Shown here: positions 18,886 through 25,945 of the stretch, in pieces
Layout of the letters: every line of letters begins with the position of its first letter
How positions within the stretch are numbered: the first letter of the stretch is position 1
Notes under the pieces: generated by a model
Told to the model about the DNA's origin: nothing
Database searches by the model: none
Seen by the model: the letters and a program-made list of their open reading frames with translations, nothing else
IMG/VR virus record: IMGVR_UViG_3300028908_000024
Location: 1 to 30,757 of that record
Length of the DNA: 30,757 bases
Reading direction: 5' to 3' (one strand)
Origin: a virus
Position numbers and translations under genes: made by a program

Positions 18886-19259
18886 TGGCGAAGGATGCTG
18901 GCCTGGCGCAAGCGGTAGCGCAGGGCATTCGTAATGCTCAGGGTCCCGGTTCGAATCCGGGGGCCAGCTCAAGGGCGTATGGCGAGAGCGCCCTAGCAGC
19001 CGGGGGTGTGAGTGGTGAGGCTGTGGGGTCCGACCGGCTGCGGCTGCGGGCCGGTGATGCGCCGGATGGGGGTGGTGTCCCCGGTGATGGCGCATTGCTG
19101 GCCGGTAGTTTGATGGAGGAGGATGACGGGAGGAGCCGCGGGGGCGAGGGGCCGGTGGTGGTGCGGTGCAGTGTGTGCGGGCGGCCTCTGCGGTCTGCGG
19201 AGAGTATTGCGCGGGGGATGGGGCGGGATTGCTGGCGGAAGAGCAGGGGGAAGAGATGA
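18882..19259 (+). CDS. ORF with C-terminal Cys-rich DUF6011-like domain; overlaps a tRNA gene (125 aa as drawn)
   Basis: ATG overlaps the terS stop (ATGA) and has GGAGG upstream. However, codons 6-30 (AQAVAQGIRNAQGPGSNPGA) are the tRNA-Thr gene read as protein. The only recognised part is the end: VVVRCSVCGRPLRSAESIAR, GMGRDCWRK, a C-x2-C...C motif with the 'CGRPL-SIA-G-G--C' pattern (DUF6011-like). GTG at 19008 or ATG at 19113 would give 83 or 48 residues without the tRNA. I suspect the tRNA entered the front of an older gene, or translation starts downstream. Confidence 0.55.
   Translation: MMAKDAGLAQAVAQGIRNAQGPGSNPGASSRAYGESALAAGGVSGEAVGSDRLRLRAGDAPDGGGVPGDGALLAGSLMEEDDGRSRGGEGPVVVRCSVCGRPLRSAESIARGMGRDCWRKSRGKR
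18897..18969 (+). tRNA. tRNA-Thr, anticodon CGT
   Basis: A complete cloverleaf folds with no mismatch: acceptor GCTGGCC / GGCCAGC; T8; D-stem GCGC / GCGC with loop AAGCGGTA (GG present); anticodon stem GGGCA / TGCTC, loop TTCGTAA; variable loop AGGGT; T-stem CCCGG / CCGGG with loop TTCGAAT. The anticodon CGT reads ACG (Thr), and G1-C72 plus C2-G71 fit Thr identity. The discriminator is T, and CCA is not encoded. It was missed by a simple ORF view because it lies within a frame. Confidence 0.93.
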
Positions 19260-19268
19260 GGGTGCGTG

Positions 19269-19481
19269 ATGTGTGATAATGAAAATGTTGTTGAGTCTGA
19301 TATATTGTTGGAAGAGTTCGCAGAGTCTATGCGGGCCATCAGAATTGCGTTATTGCCGGTGATTCAGGCCGCGGCAAAAATGGGGGAGTCGATGATTGCT
19401 CAATGGGAGGCATGGTATGATGGTTTGCCGGATGATGTGCGGGAGATAATTGATTCGTATGCCGATGAGGAGGATGGATGA
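19269..19481 (+). CDS. Hypothetical acidic small protein (70 aa)
   Basis: ATG at 19269, with GAGGG upstream. It begins MCDNENVVESDILLEEFAES and forms one long amphipathic helix (AIRIALLPVIQAAAKMGESM), then WYDGLPDDVREIIDSYADEE. It is strongly acidic. It overlaps the next small ORF (ATGA). No family recognised. Confidence 0.48.
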   Translation: MCDNENVVESDILLEEFAESMRAIRIALLPVIQAAAKMGESMIAQWEAWYDGLPDDVREIIDSYADEEDG

Positions 19482-19609
19482 TAATGAATGATTTTAATTA
19501 TGTTTTACATTTTCCTGACGGATCGACTATGAATTTGGATACATCGTATCGAGGAGCAATCATTTCGTCTGCGATTATTTTGTCAGAAAAGATAGGATTA
19601 GATGAGTGA
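19478..19609 (+). CDS. 43-aa ORF overlapping the large terminase start
   Basis: GAGGAGG (19467-19473) precedes ATG at 19478, which overlaps the previous stop. The peptide begins MIMNDFNYVLHFPDGSTMNL and ends SEKIGLDE; its TGA at 19607 lies inside the first codons of terL. The A/T-rich codons differ from the terminase. Overlaps at both ends and the good ribosome site support translation; function unknown. Confidence 0.5.
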   Translation: MIMNDFNYVLHFPDGSTMNLDTSYRGAIISSAIILSEKIGLDE

Positions 19610-21347
19610 GTATCGTTATCTGGCATATGCGGAGGGTGTGGTGGAGGGGCGGGTTCCGGCCGGGAGGTGGGTGCGGCTGGCGGCGACGCGGTTTTTGCGC
19701 GACCTGGAGGAGGGGCCGGGGCGGGGGCTGCGGTTCGATGAGGGGGCGGCGGCGCATGTGATTGATTTTTTCCGGGTGTTTCTGCGGCACTGGAAGGGAG
19801 AGTGGGCGGGGGAGCCGGTGATTCTGGAGCCGTGGCAGGAGTTTTTCGTGGCGAATCTGTTCGGGTGGATGATGGCGGCGGATGACGCATCCGCCACGGA
19901 GCGGCGGCGGTTTCGGGTGGGGTATGGGGAGGTGCCGCGGAAGAATGGGAAGACGCTGCTGGCGGCGGGAATCGGAGATTATCTGCTGGTGGCGGATGGG
20001 GAGCCGGGGGCGGAGGTGTATACGGCGGCGACGAAGCGGGATCAGGCGAGGATTGCGCACCGGGATGCGGTGATGATGGTGAAGCGGTCGCCAGCGCTGC
20101 GGAAGCTGGTGACGGTGCAGCGAGATAAGCTGATAGTGGCGGAGACGGGGAGCATTTTTGTGCCGCTGGGGCGGGATGCGGATACGATGGACGGCTTAAA
20201 TGTGCATGGGGCTATCATCGATGAGCTGCACGCTCACAAGAACCGGGATGTGTGGGATGTGCTGGAGACGGGGACGGGGGCCAGGCGGCAGCCGCTGATG
20301 CTGGGGATTACGACGGCTGGGTATAGCAGGCAGTCGCTATGCTGGGAGCTGCATGAGTATACGGAGAAGGTGCTGAGCGGGGTGGTCGAGGATGATTCGT
20401 GGTTCGGGATCATTTATGCGCTGGATGAGGATGATGTGGATAATTGGGAAGATGAGCGGCTGTGGTATGCGGCGAATCCGAACCTGGGGGTGAGTAAGAA
20501 GGTGGAGGATATGCGGCGGCTGGCGCTGAAGGCGCAAGAGCAACCGGCGGCGCTGAATGCGTTTTTGCGGCTGCATCTGAATGTGTGGACACATAGTGAG
20601 ACGCGGTGGATGCGGCCGGAGGTGTGGCGGGCATGCGGAGAGGCCCCCCTGGGTCCCCCCGCAGGCGGAGGGGGGTATGGGGCGGTGCGGGAGGAGTTGG
20701 AGGAGATGCTGGCGGGGCGGGGGTGTTATGCGGGGCTGGATCTGAGTACGACGACGGATATTACGTCTTTGTATTATTGCTTTCCGCCGCGGGAGGAAGG
20801 GGAGCGGTATGTGCTGCTGGGTCGGAATTTCATTCCGGAGGCGAATGTGCGCGAGCGGTCGCGGCGGGATCGGGCGCCGTATGAGGCGTGGATGCGGGCC
20901 GGGGTTGTGATTGCGACGCCGGGGGATTGGGTGGATTATGAGCGGGTGCTGGCGACGCTGATCGCTGACGCTGAGCGGTTCGATGTCCGGGAGGTGGCGT
21001 TCGACCCGTGGAATGCGGCGGCGATTGTGCAGCGGATGCAGGAGGCGGGGTTCGAGGTGGTGTCGTTTCGGCAGGGGTACCGGACGATGAGCCCGGCGAT
21101 GAAGGATTTCGAGAGGATGGCGCTGGGGCGGGAGCTTTATCATGGCGGGGACCCGGTGCTGGCCTGGGCGGTGGATAATGTGGTGGTGGAGATGGATGCG
21201 GCGGGGAATATCAAGCCGAGCAAAGCGAAGAGCTCGGAGCGGATTGATCCGTTTGTGGCGGCGCTGATGGCGACGGCTCGGGCGGTGTTGGGGGGTGGGA
21301 GCGGGGGGCGGAGCGTTTATGAGGAGCGGGGGATTTTGGTGTTATGA
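19602..21347 (+). CDS. terL: Large terminase subunit (581 aa)
   Basis: ATPase half: adenine/Q-motif region LEPWQEFFVANLFGW, Walker A-like GEVPRKNGKT (about residues 109-118) and Walker B GAIIDELHAH (about 203). Nuclease half: GLDLSTTTDITSLYY (first acidic strand, about 380), AFDPWNA (about 466) and SERIDPFVAALMA (about 546). These are typical of Terminase_1/YmfN-type enzymes that cut concatemers and pump DNA into the head. An odd in-frame stretch, APLGPPAGGGGYGA (about 348), comes from a C/G-tract palindrome between the two domains. There is no internal stop, and the length is normal. Confidence 0.93.
   Translation: MSEYRYLAYAEGVVEGRVPAGRWVRLAATRFLRDLEEGPGRGLRFDEGAAAHVIDFFRVFLRHWKGEWAGEPVILEPWQEFFVANLFGWMMAADDASATERRRFRVGYGEVPRKNGKTLLAAGIGDYLLVADGEPGAEVYTAATKRDQARIAHRDAVMMVKRSPALRKLVTVQRDKLIVAETGSIFVPLGRDADTMDGLNVHGAIIDELHAHKNRDVWDVLETGTGARRQPLMLGITTAGYSRQSLCWELHEYTEKVLSGVVEDDSWFGIIYALDEDDVDNWEDERLWYAANPNLGVSKKVEDMRRLALKAQEQPAALNAFLRLHLNVWTHSETRWMRPEVWRACGEAPLGPPAGGGGYGAVREELEEMLAGRGCYAGLDLSTTTDITSLYYCFPPREEGERYVLLGRNFIPEANVRERSRRDRAPYEAWMRAGVVIATPGDWVDYERVLATLIADAERFDVREVAFDPWNAAAIVQRMQEAGFEVVSFRQGYRTMSPAMKDFERMALGRELYHGGDPVLAWAVDNVVVEMDAAGNIKPSKAKSSERIDPFVAALMATARAVLGGGSGGRSVYEERGILVL
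20646..20677 (+). repeat. C/G-tract palindromic repeat inside terL
   Basis: CCCCCTGGGTCCCCCCGCAG followed by GCGGAGGGGGG: a CCCCCC-GCAGGC-GGAGGGGGG hairpin. It matches the intergenic copies at 28785 and 29272 and sits in the interdomain linker of the terminase. Confidence 0.78.
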
Positions 21348-21355
21348 TGGTTTGG

Positions 21356-21442
21356 AGTTCGAGGTTCAAAGTTGAAAGTTCAAAGTTGAAAGTTCGAGGT
21401 TCCAGGGTCCGATGTCGGAGACCAGAGGTCAGATGTCGGAGG
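21356..21442 (+). repeat. Heptamer tandem repeat plus 'AGATGTCGGAGG' repeat
   Basis: GTTCGAG/GTTCAAA/GTTGAAA heptamers (21356-21401), then a GTCCGATGTCGGAGACCAGA block and GGTCAGATGTCGGAGG. It sits between terL and a small membrane-protein gene. Confidence 0.8.
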
Positions 21443-21472
21443 GCTGAGGTTCATTTTTCACTGTGGAGGTAT

Positions 21473-21649
21473 ATGATGATTGATGTGTTTGATATGCTGG
21501 CGCTGGTGGGGCTGGCGCTGGTGGGGGCCGGGGTGTGGCTGTTGGCCGGGCCTGGCTGGACGCTGCTGGTGGTGGGTGGGATTGTGCTGGCGATGGGGAT
21601 GATCGGGGCGCTGCGTGGCGGGGCGCCGATTGATGACGAGGGAGAGTGA
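21473..21649 (+). CDS. Two-TM small membrane protein (58 aa)
   Basis: GGAGG (21465-21469) supports the ATG pair 21473/21476. A longer frame from 21344 (ATGA with terL) would translate the heptamer repeat and is less likely. Two helices are VFDMLALVGLALVGAGVWLL and WTLLVVGGIVLAMGMIGAL. It ends GGAPIDDEGE. Function unknown; possibly a superinfection or host-membrane factor. Confidence 0.58.
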   Translation: MMIDVFDMLALVGLALVGAGVWLLAGPGWTLLVVGGIVLAMGMIGALRGGAPIDDEGE

Positions 21650-21860
21650 TCGTTATGGGGCGGAGGGGCGGGCGTGGCGCTGCCGGAGTTGTGGTCAGGT
21701 TCTGGGGGTGGGTGTGGGGACGCGTCTGGTGTTGAGTGTGGGGGTGGCGGTTGAGGATCGGACGCGGTTGATGTGTCGCGCCTGTGGCAGATGGCAGACG
21801 TGGTATCCGCCTGGGGGGGAGGGGGAGCGGCGGATGCCGCTGTTTACGCTGGGGGATTGA
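21633..21860 (+). CDS. Com-like zinc-ribbon protein (75 aa)
   Basis: The ATG at 21633 is inside the end of the previous gene. The sequence reads WRCRSCGQVLGVGVGTRLVL, then VEDRTRLMCRACGRWQTWYP: two C-x2-C pairs about 30 residues apart. This matches the small zinc-ribbon layout of Com-type phage proteins, known in Mu as an mRNA-binding activator. It is the last rightward gene before the leftward cassette. Confidence 0.55.
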   Translation: MTRESDRYGAEGRAWRCRSCGQVLGVGVGTRLVLSVGVAVEDRTRLMCRACGRWQTWYPPGGEGERRMPLFTLGD

Positions 21861-21871
21861 GGGATGTAAAG

Positions 21872-21896
21872 CAAAAAGCCCGCCTGGTGGCGGGCT
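21872..21896 (-). terminator. Strong intrinsic terminator, leftward
   Basis: Perfect 8-bp stem AGCCCGCC / GGCGGGCT with loop (TGGT on the + strand), followed on the minus strand by TTTTTGC. It lies 20 bases after the stop of the leftward gene at 21916. Confidence 0.88.
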
Positions 21897-21915
21897 GGAT
21901 TGTGTGAGATAGGTG

Positions 21916-22341
21916 TCAGTCAGCGAGGAGATCGGTATGTGGTGGCTGTTCACCCTGTGCGACGCGTATCCACCAACGCTCCGCCCCATCGATAATCGTC
22001 AGATAGGTTATGTAGGCTGCGTTTTGGATTTTCAGCATTAGCTCGCTGGGATCCACGCCCCATTTTGCATCCAGGTCATCTAGTTCGATGGCGTCCAAGA
22101 CGCCATATGCAAACATGTTGACCGTCTCCGGATAATGGCTTACGCCGTTGGTTGCATCGAGGATGAGCGCACATTCGTTTTCCGTCAGAATGTTTCTCAG
22201 TCCCCTTCTCTCCCGTCTTAGCGCCTCAAAATAGCGCGCTAGTTGGCTATTTACGGTTGCTGACTGGTTTCCCCTGTTTCTTCGTTTGACTTCTGCTGCC
22301 GTTTTTGGCAGCAGGGAAATGGACATTTTTGATACTGGCAT
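21916..22341 (-). CDS. RHH-N-terminus small protein of the leftward cassette (141 aa)
   Basis: AAGGAG lies six bases before ATG at 22341. The N-terminus (SKMSISLLPKTAAEVKRRN, GNQSATVNSQLARYFEAL) fits a ribbon-helix-helix DNA-binding element (about residues 4-42). The rest is helical: ENECALILDATNGVSHYPET, then DLDAKWGVDPSELMLK and AERWWIRVA. It could bind the palindromic operator upstream of the cassette, as RHH proteins often do. It resembles small bacterial proteins often found outside phage structural regions. It is the second gene in its own transcript. Confidence 0.62.
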   Translation of the reverse strand: MPVSKMSISLLPKTAAEVKRRNRGNQSATVNSQLARYFEALRRERRGLRNILTENECALILDATNGVSHYPETVNMFAYGVLDAIELDDLDAKWGVDPSELMLKIQNAAYITYLTIIDGAERWWIRVAQGEQPPHTDLLAD

Positions 22342-22458
22342 GATTTTCTCCTTGTCCTTTTGTTGGGCTTTTCAGTGAGTTGGTTTATCAGAGCTGACAA
22401 GCTGCCCAGATTTTGAGATTGGCTCCGGGCGGGCCAGGGCTGGGTTAGAGAGGGGGGG

Positions 22459-22764
22459 TCAGGCGTCAATTATCTCGACCTCCGGGAAGGCTTCTGCGTA
22501 GGGGACGGTGTGCTCTGGCAATTGCTCTTCGTACAAAGCACGAGCCTCTTCCGGGCTCACGGGCGTGAGGGTGTCTCGTTCGCCTTGCCAGAATGATCCG
22601 CGCACGACGAAGTATCTTCCGTTGTGCGTGCGATAGAGCCAGGCGTTGCGCCCACTGCGTTCCATGTTGTGCCCGTCCCAGTAGACGTTATCTGCTAGGA
22701 GCGTTGCGTTCTCCGTGTTGTAGCGATGCCCTTCGATTACTCTTTTCATAATGATGCGTTTCAT
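22459..22764 (-). CDS. First gene of the leftward cassette, 'YNTENA' family small protein (101 aa)
   Basis: AGGAG precedes ATG at 22764. The protein reads KRIIMKRVIEGHRYNTENAT, LLADNVYWDGHNMERSGRNA, WLYRTHNGRYFVVRGSFWQ, then SPEEARALYEEQLPEHTV and an acidic end. The 'G-xYNTE-A' start with 'LYRT-G-YF' is a known pattern of small proteins of unknown function in phages and bacteria. It is expressed from the near-consensus promoter at 22841. Biological role not known. Confidence 0.62.
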   Translation of the reverse strand: MKRIIMKRVIEGHRYNTENATLLADNVYWDGHNMERSGRNAWLYRTHNGRYFVVRGSFWQGERDTLTPVSPEEARALYEEQLPEHTVPYAEAFPEVEIIDA

Positions 22765-22802
22765 GAGTTTCTCCTGTTTGAGAGATGGATTAGTGTTTGT
22801 TA

Positions 22803-22820
22803 GGTATACCCTAGTATACC
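22803..22820. promoter_or_regulatory. 18-bp palindromic operator
   Basis: GGTATAC CCTA GTATACC, a perfect 7-bp inverted repeat overlapping the -10 box of the leftward promoter. Its place suggests repressor binding, for example by the RHH protein of the cassette. Confidence 0.75.
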
Positions 22821-22841
22821 ATAGCGCACCATATTTGTCAA
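22813..22841 (-). promoter_or_regulatory. Near-consensus leftward promoter of the moron cassette
   Basis: On the minus strand: TTGACA (22841-22836), 17 bases, TATACT (22818-22813). It drives the two leftward genes ending at 21916. Confidence 0.85.
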
Positions 22842-22863
22842 GCCCAAAATGGCCGTTTCGGGG

Positions 22864-22891
22864 ACGAATTTGCAAAATTCGTGAAATTCGT
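22864..22891. repeat. ACGAATTT/AAATTCGT inverted and direct repeat
   Basis: ACGAATTT (22864-22871) and AAATTCGT (22875-22882) form a perfect 8-bp inverted repeat; AAATTCGT recurs directly at 22884-22891. It lies between two divergent promoters. Confidence 0.7.
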
Positions 22892-22924
22892 TTTGTTTTC
22901 AGGGTTCAGGAGGGTGGGCGGGGG

Positions 22925-22952
22925 TTGACACGAAATTATCTTCTGTTAAAAT
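22925..22952 (+). promoter_or_regulatory. Rightward promoter before the portal operon
   Basis: TTGACA (22925-22930), 16 bases, TAAAAT (22947-22952). Its transcript would run into the head genes through a leader with a strong terminator. Confidence 0.7.
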
Positions 22953-22957
22953 GGTGG

Positions 22958-23122
22958 TGAGAGGGCTCCGGGCGGTCCCCCCCACCCCTCCCCTCCGTCC
23001 CGCCGTCCGGGCCTCTCGTCCCCCCTCCTATTCCGGGAGTGTGTGGGGAATAGGTATGGCGGATGTGATGTCCTTCATGCGAGAGTTTGCCGCCTCGCGC
23101 CATTGCTGGCGCGAGGTTTTTT
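22958..23122 (+). ncRNA. Leader RNA between promoter and terminator (possible attenuator or sRNA)
   Basis: About 160 bases lie between the promoter at 22925 and the terminator at 23122. The stretch 22975-23040 is strongly C-rich (CCCCCCCACCCCTCCCCTCC). No protein with a ribosome site fits. It could end as a short RNA or be read through by an anti-termination event. Unproven. Confidence 0.4.
23093..23122 (+). terminator. Strong intrinsic terminator before the portal gene
   Basis: Perfect 10-bp stem CCTCGCGCCA / TGGCGCGAGG, loop TTGC, then six T. It lies 36 bases upstream of the portal ATG, inside the transcript of the 22925 promoter. Confidence 0.92.
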
Positions 23123-23157
23123 GCAGGGGGTGATATGGCCGGGAGGGTTTGGTTGTT

Positions 23158-25218
23158 ATGGGTTTGCTGACGATGGTTTTGGGCGGGAGGGGTCTGGCCA
23201 GGGCCAGTTCGACGCTGTCGTATCCGAATGCGGAGCTGGTTGCGGCTCTGCGCGGGTCTGTTTCGACGCATGCGGGTGTTAGTGTGACGCCACAGAGTGC
23301 GATGGGGTATAGTGCTGTGGTGAGTGCGGTGCGGGTGTTGAGCGAGAGTGTGGCGCAGTTGCCGCTGATTTTGTATGAGCGGGTTGGTGATGATGGGCGG
23401 CGGCGGGCGCCTGAGCATCCTATTTATGGTCTGCTGCATGATGCTCCGAATTTTGTGCAGGATTCGTTTATGTTCTGGGATCTTGTGCTACAGCATCTGA
23501 TTTTCTGGGGTAATTTTTACGCGGAGATGGAGGTGACGGCCGGGGGGGAAATTACGGCGTTGTGGCCGTTGAATCCGCGGTATATGGATGTGGTTGTGGC
23601 GGATGGGCATGTGCGGTATGTGTACAGGCAGTTTGGCCGGGATGAGGTGTGGCCTGTTTTTCATGTGCGGGGGATGGCGAAGGATGCTGTGAAGGGTCAG
23701 AGTTTGCTGAGTGCGGCGCGGCAGGCGATTGGGCTCGGTATGGCGGCTGAGGAGTTCGGGGCGCGGTTGTTTGAGAATGGTGCGGTGCCTGGGGTTGCGC
23801 TATCGCATCCTGGTCTGCTGAGTGAGGAGGCGCGAGATCATTTGAAGCGGAGCTGGGAGGATGCGTATAGCGGGTTGAGCAATGCACATCGGGTGGCTGT
23901 GCTGGAGGAGGGTCTGACGGTTGAGCGGATCGGTATTCCTCCGGATGATGCGCAGTTTCTGGAGACGCGTAAGTTTCAGGTGACGGAGATCGCACGGATT
24001 TTCCGTGTGCCGCCTCATATGCTGGCGGATCTGGAACGAGCGACGTTTTCGAATATAGAGCATCAGTCGCTTGAGTTTGTGGTGCATAGTCTGGGGCCGT
24101 GGCTGAAGCGCATTGAAACGGCCATCCGGGTGCAGTTGCTGGACAGCAGGGAGCGGGACAGGTTTTATGCTGAGTTTCTGGTGGATGGTTTGCTGCGAGG
24201 TGATATCAAAGCGCGATATGCCGCGTATGCGACGGGGCGGCAATGGGGCTGGCTGAGCAGGAATGATGTACGACGTTTTGAGAATATGAATCCGGTGCCG
24301 GGTGGTGATGATTATCTGACGCCGATGAATATGATGGTGATTGGGGAGGCGGCGCTGCTGGATGGGCAGCGGGAGAATGGCGGTGAGAGGTCGGAGGTGA
24401 GCGGATGGGGAGCGAGGGAGCGAGAGGGTGAAAGGGGGGAGGCGTTGCCTCGGGCGGCGGTGGTGCGGCATCGGCTGGCGGGGCGGTATGTGCGGGTGAT
24501 TGAGGATGTGGCTCAGAGGCTGGTGAATCGTGAGGTGAATGATGTGGGGAATGCGGCGCGGCGGTTGCTGGCTTCGGGGAAGTCGCCGCGGCATGAGGCC
24601 GGGCGAGGTGTGGCGGAGGAGCAGGATTTTGTGGATTGGCTGCGTGATTTTTATGATCGGGATGGGTTTGCGGCTGTGATCAGGGAGTATGTGTCGCCTG
24701 TGTTTGTGAGTTATCTAGAGTTAGTACTGGATGCGGTATCTGAGGAGACGGGCGAAGATGTGGGGCAGGGGGCTCTGGATGACTGGATGGACCGGTATCT
24801 GAGGAGCCGGGCGAATATATGGTGCAAGGAGCATCGGCTGGCGCTGGGGCGGGCGGTTGAGGAGGCGCAGGGGGATGGTTCGCCGGATGCGGTTCTGGCG
24901 GCTGTGGAGGATCGGCTGGCGCAGATGAAGGAGCGGGATGCGGGGCAATGGGGATGGGATCAGGCGCACCGGTTCAATAATGCGGCTGCTGTGACTGCGT
25001 ATGGCATGCTGGCCCGGACGCTGAAGCGGTGGGTTGCGTTCGGGGATAGTTGTCCGTATTGCAGTCAGATGGATGGCCATGTGGTGGGGATTGAGATGAC
25101 GTTTTTGGGGCCTGGGGAGAGTCTGGAGGATGGCAAGGGTGGGGTGTATACGACGCGGTCGCATGTGATGCATGCGCCTCTGCATGATGGTTGCGATTGT
25201 ATGGTGATCAGTGCATGA
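23158..25218 (+). CDS. Portal protein fused to MuF-like minor head domain (686 aa)
   Basis: ATG at 23158 has GGGAGGG ten bases upstream. Residues about 45-410 are an HK97-type portal: YSAVVSAVRVLSESVAQLPL, LIFWGNFYAEM, EITALWPLNPRYMDVV, VFHVRG, LFENGAVPGVAL, FLETRKFQVTEIARIFRVPP and ATFSNIEHQSLEFV. A charged linker (about 410-440) leads to a C-terminal region (about 440-686) ending in the MuF-type zinc-like motif GDSCPYCSQMDGHVVGIEM...HAPLHDGCDCMV. Portals form the dodecameric head gate; MuF domains are minor head proteins, usually separate genes. The fusion is known in some phages. Confidence 0.9.
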   Translation: MGLLTMVLGGRGLARASSTLSYPNAELVAALRGSVSTHAGVSVTPQSAMGYSAVVSAVRVLSESVAQLPLILYERVGDDGRRRAPEHPIYGLLHDAPNFVQDSFMFWDLVLQHLIFWGNFYAEMEVTAGGEITALWPLNPRYMDVVVADGHVRYVYRQFGRDEVWPVFHVRGMAKDAVKGQSLLSAARQAIGLGMAAEEFGARLFENGAVPGVALSHPGLLSEEARDHLKRSWEDAYSGLSNAHRVAVLEEGLTVERIGIPPDDAQFLETRKFQVTEIARIFRVPPHMLADLERATFSNIEHQSLEFVVHSLGPWLKRIETAIRVQLLDSRERDRFYAEFLVDGLLRGDIKARYAAYATGRQWGWLSRNDVRRFENMNPVPGGDDYLTPMNMMVIGEAALLDGQRENGGERSEVSGWGAREREGERGEALPRAAVVRHRLAGRYVRVIEDVAQRLVNREVNDVGNAARRLLASGKSPRHEAGRGVAEEQDFVDWLRDFYDRDGFAAVIREYVSPVFVSYLELVLDAVSEETGEDVGQGALDDWMDRYLRSRANIWCKEHRLALGRAVEEAQGDGSPDAVLAAVEDRLAQMKERDAGQWGWDQAHRFNNAAAVTAYGMLARTLKRWVAFGDSCPYCSQMDGHVVGIEMTFLGPGESLEDGKGGVYTTRSHVMHAPLHDGCDCMVISA

Positions 25219-25294
25219 GAGTTCGAGGTTCTAAGTTCGATGTTCAAGGTTCCAAGTTCAAGGTTCAAGGTCTGAAGTTCGAGGTTCTAAGTTC
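25219..25294 (+). repeat. Heptamer tandem repeat between portal and protease
   Basis: Units GTTCGAG GTTCTAA GTTCGAT GTTCAAG GTTCCAA GTTCAAG GTTCAAG follow each other. The array fills the whole gap and provides only a weak GAGG before the protease ATG. Confidence 0.88.
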
Positions 25295-25296
25295 TT

Positions 25297-25944
25297 ATGG
25301 ATGATTTGGTTGATAAGGTGGTGACGGGGGATGTTGAGCGGCGTGTGTGGCTGGTGGAGGGTCTGGAGGTGCGGGCTGCGCATGAGGAGGGGCCGCGGCG
25401 GATTGTGGGGTATGCTGCTGTGTATGGGCGGCGGAGCAATCCTATTTTCGGGATGTTTGTGGAGGTGATCGAGCCGGGGGCGTTTGCGGGGGTGCTGGAT
25501 GATGATGTGCGGGCGTTGTGGAATCATGATCCGAATTATGTGCTGGGGCGGACGGAGGCGGGGACGCTGATGCTGGAGGAGGATGAGCTGGGGCTGCGGG
25601 TGGCGATTACGCCTCCGGATGCGCAGTGGGCGCGGGATTTGCTTGTGAGTATTGAGCGGGGGGATGTGACGCAGATGAGTTTTGCATGGCGTTCGGATGA
25701 GGACTGGTGGGATGAGGCGCAGGGGGATGGTCTGCCGGTGCGGCATGTGACGCGGATCGAGCGGCTGTATGATGTGAGTCCGGTGACGTTTCCGGCTTAT
25801 GAGCAGACGACGGTGGCGGTGCGGAGTATGGCTGAAAAGACGCTGCGGGCGCGGCGCGATGATAATCAATCCGATAGCGGGGCCGCGGGCGCGGTGGACG
25901 TGATGCGGAGAAAACTTTCTTTACTTGATCTGGAGGTTGTGTGA
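25297..25944 (+). CDS. HK97-family prohead protease (215 aa)
   Basis: The pattern RRIVGYAAVYGRRSNPIFG, VIEPGAFAGVL, RALWNHDPNYVLGR, LRVAITPPDAQWARDL and GDVTQMSFAWR is the U35/S78 family. The catalytic pair is His in WNHD (about residue 77) and Ser in QMSF (about residue 128). VTRIERLYDVSPVTFPAYEQT closes the domain. It processes the capsid delta domain during head maturation. The start lies in a heptamer repeat without a clear ribosome site, so translation may be coupled or weak. It overlaps nothing. Confidence 0.92.
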   Translation: MDDLVDKVVTGDVERRVWLVEGLEVRAAHEEGPRRIVGYAAVYGRRSNPIFGMFVEVIEPGAFAGVLDDDVRALWNHDPNYVLGRTEAGTLMLEEDELGLRVAITPPDAQWARDLLVSIERGDVTQMSFAWRSDEDWWDEAQGDGLPVRHVTRIERLYDVSPVTFPAYEQTTVAVRSMAEKTLRARRDDNQSDSGAAGAVDVMRRKLSLLDLEVV

Positions 25945-25945
25945 G

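Noticed and set aside
21344-21475. Use of ATG 21344 as start of the small membrane protein
   Set aside because: That extension would translate only heptamer repeat DNA. A strong ribosome site lies directly before 21473/21476.
22951-23133. 60-aa rightward frame in the leader before the portal gene
   Set aside because: No ribosome site; starts inside the -10 region; Pro/Arg low-complexity; crosses the terminator.
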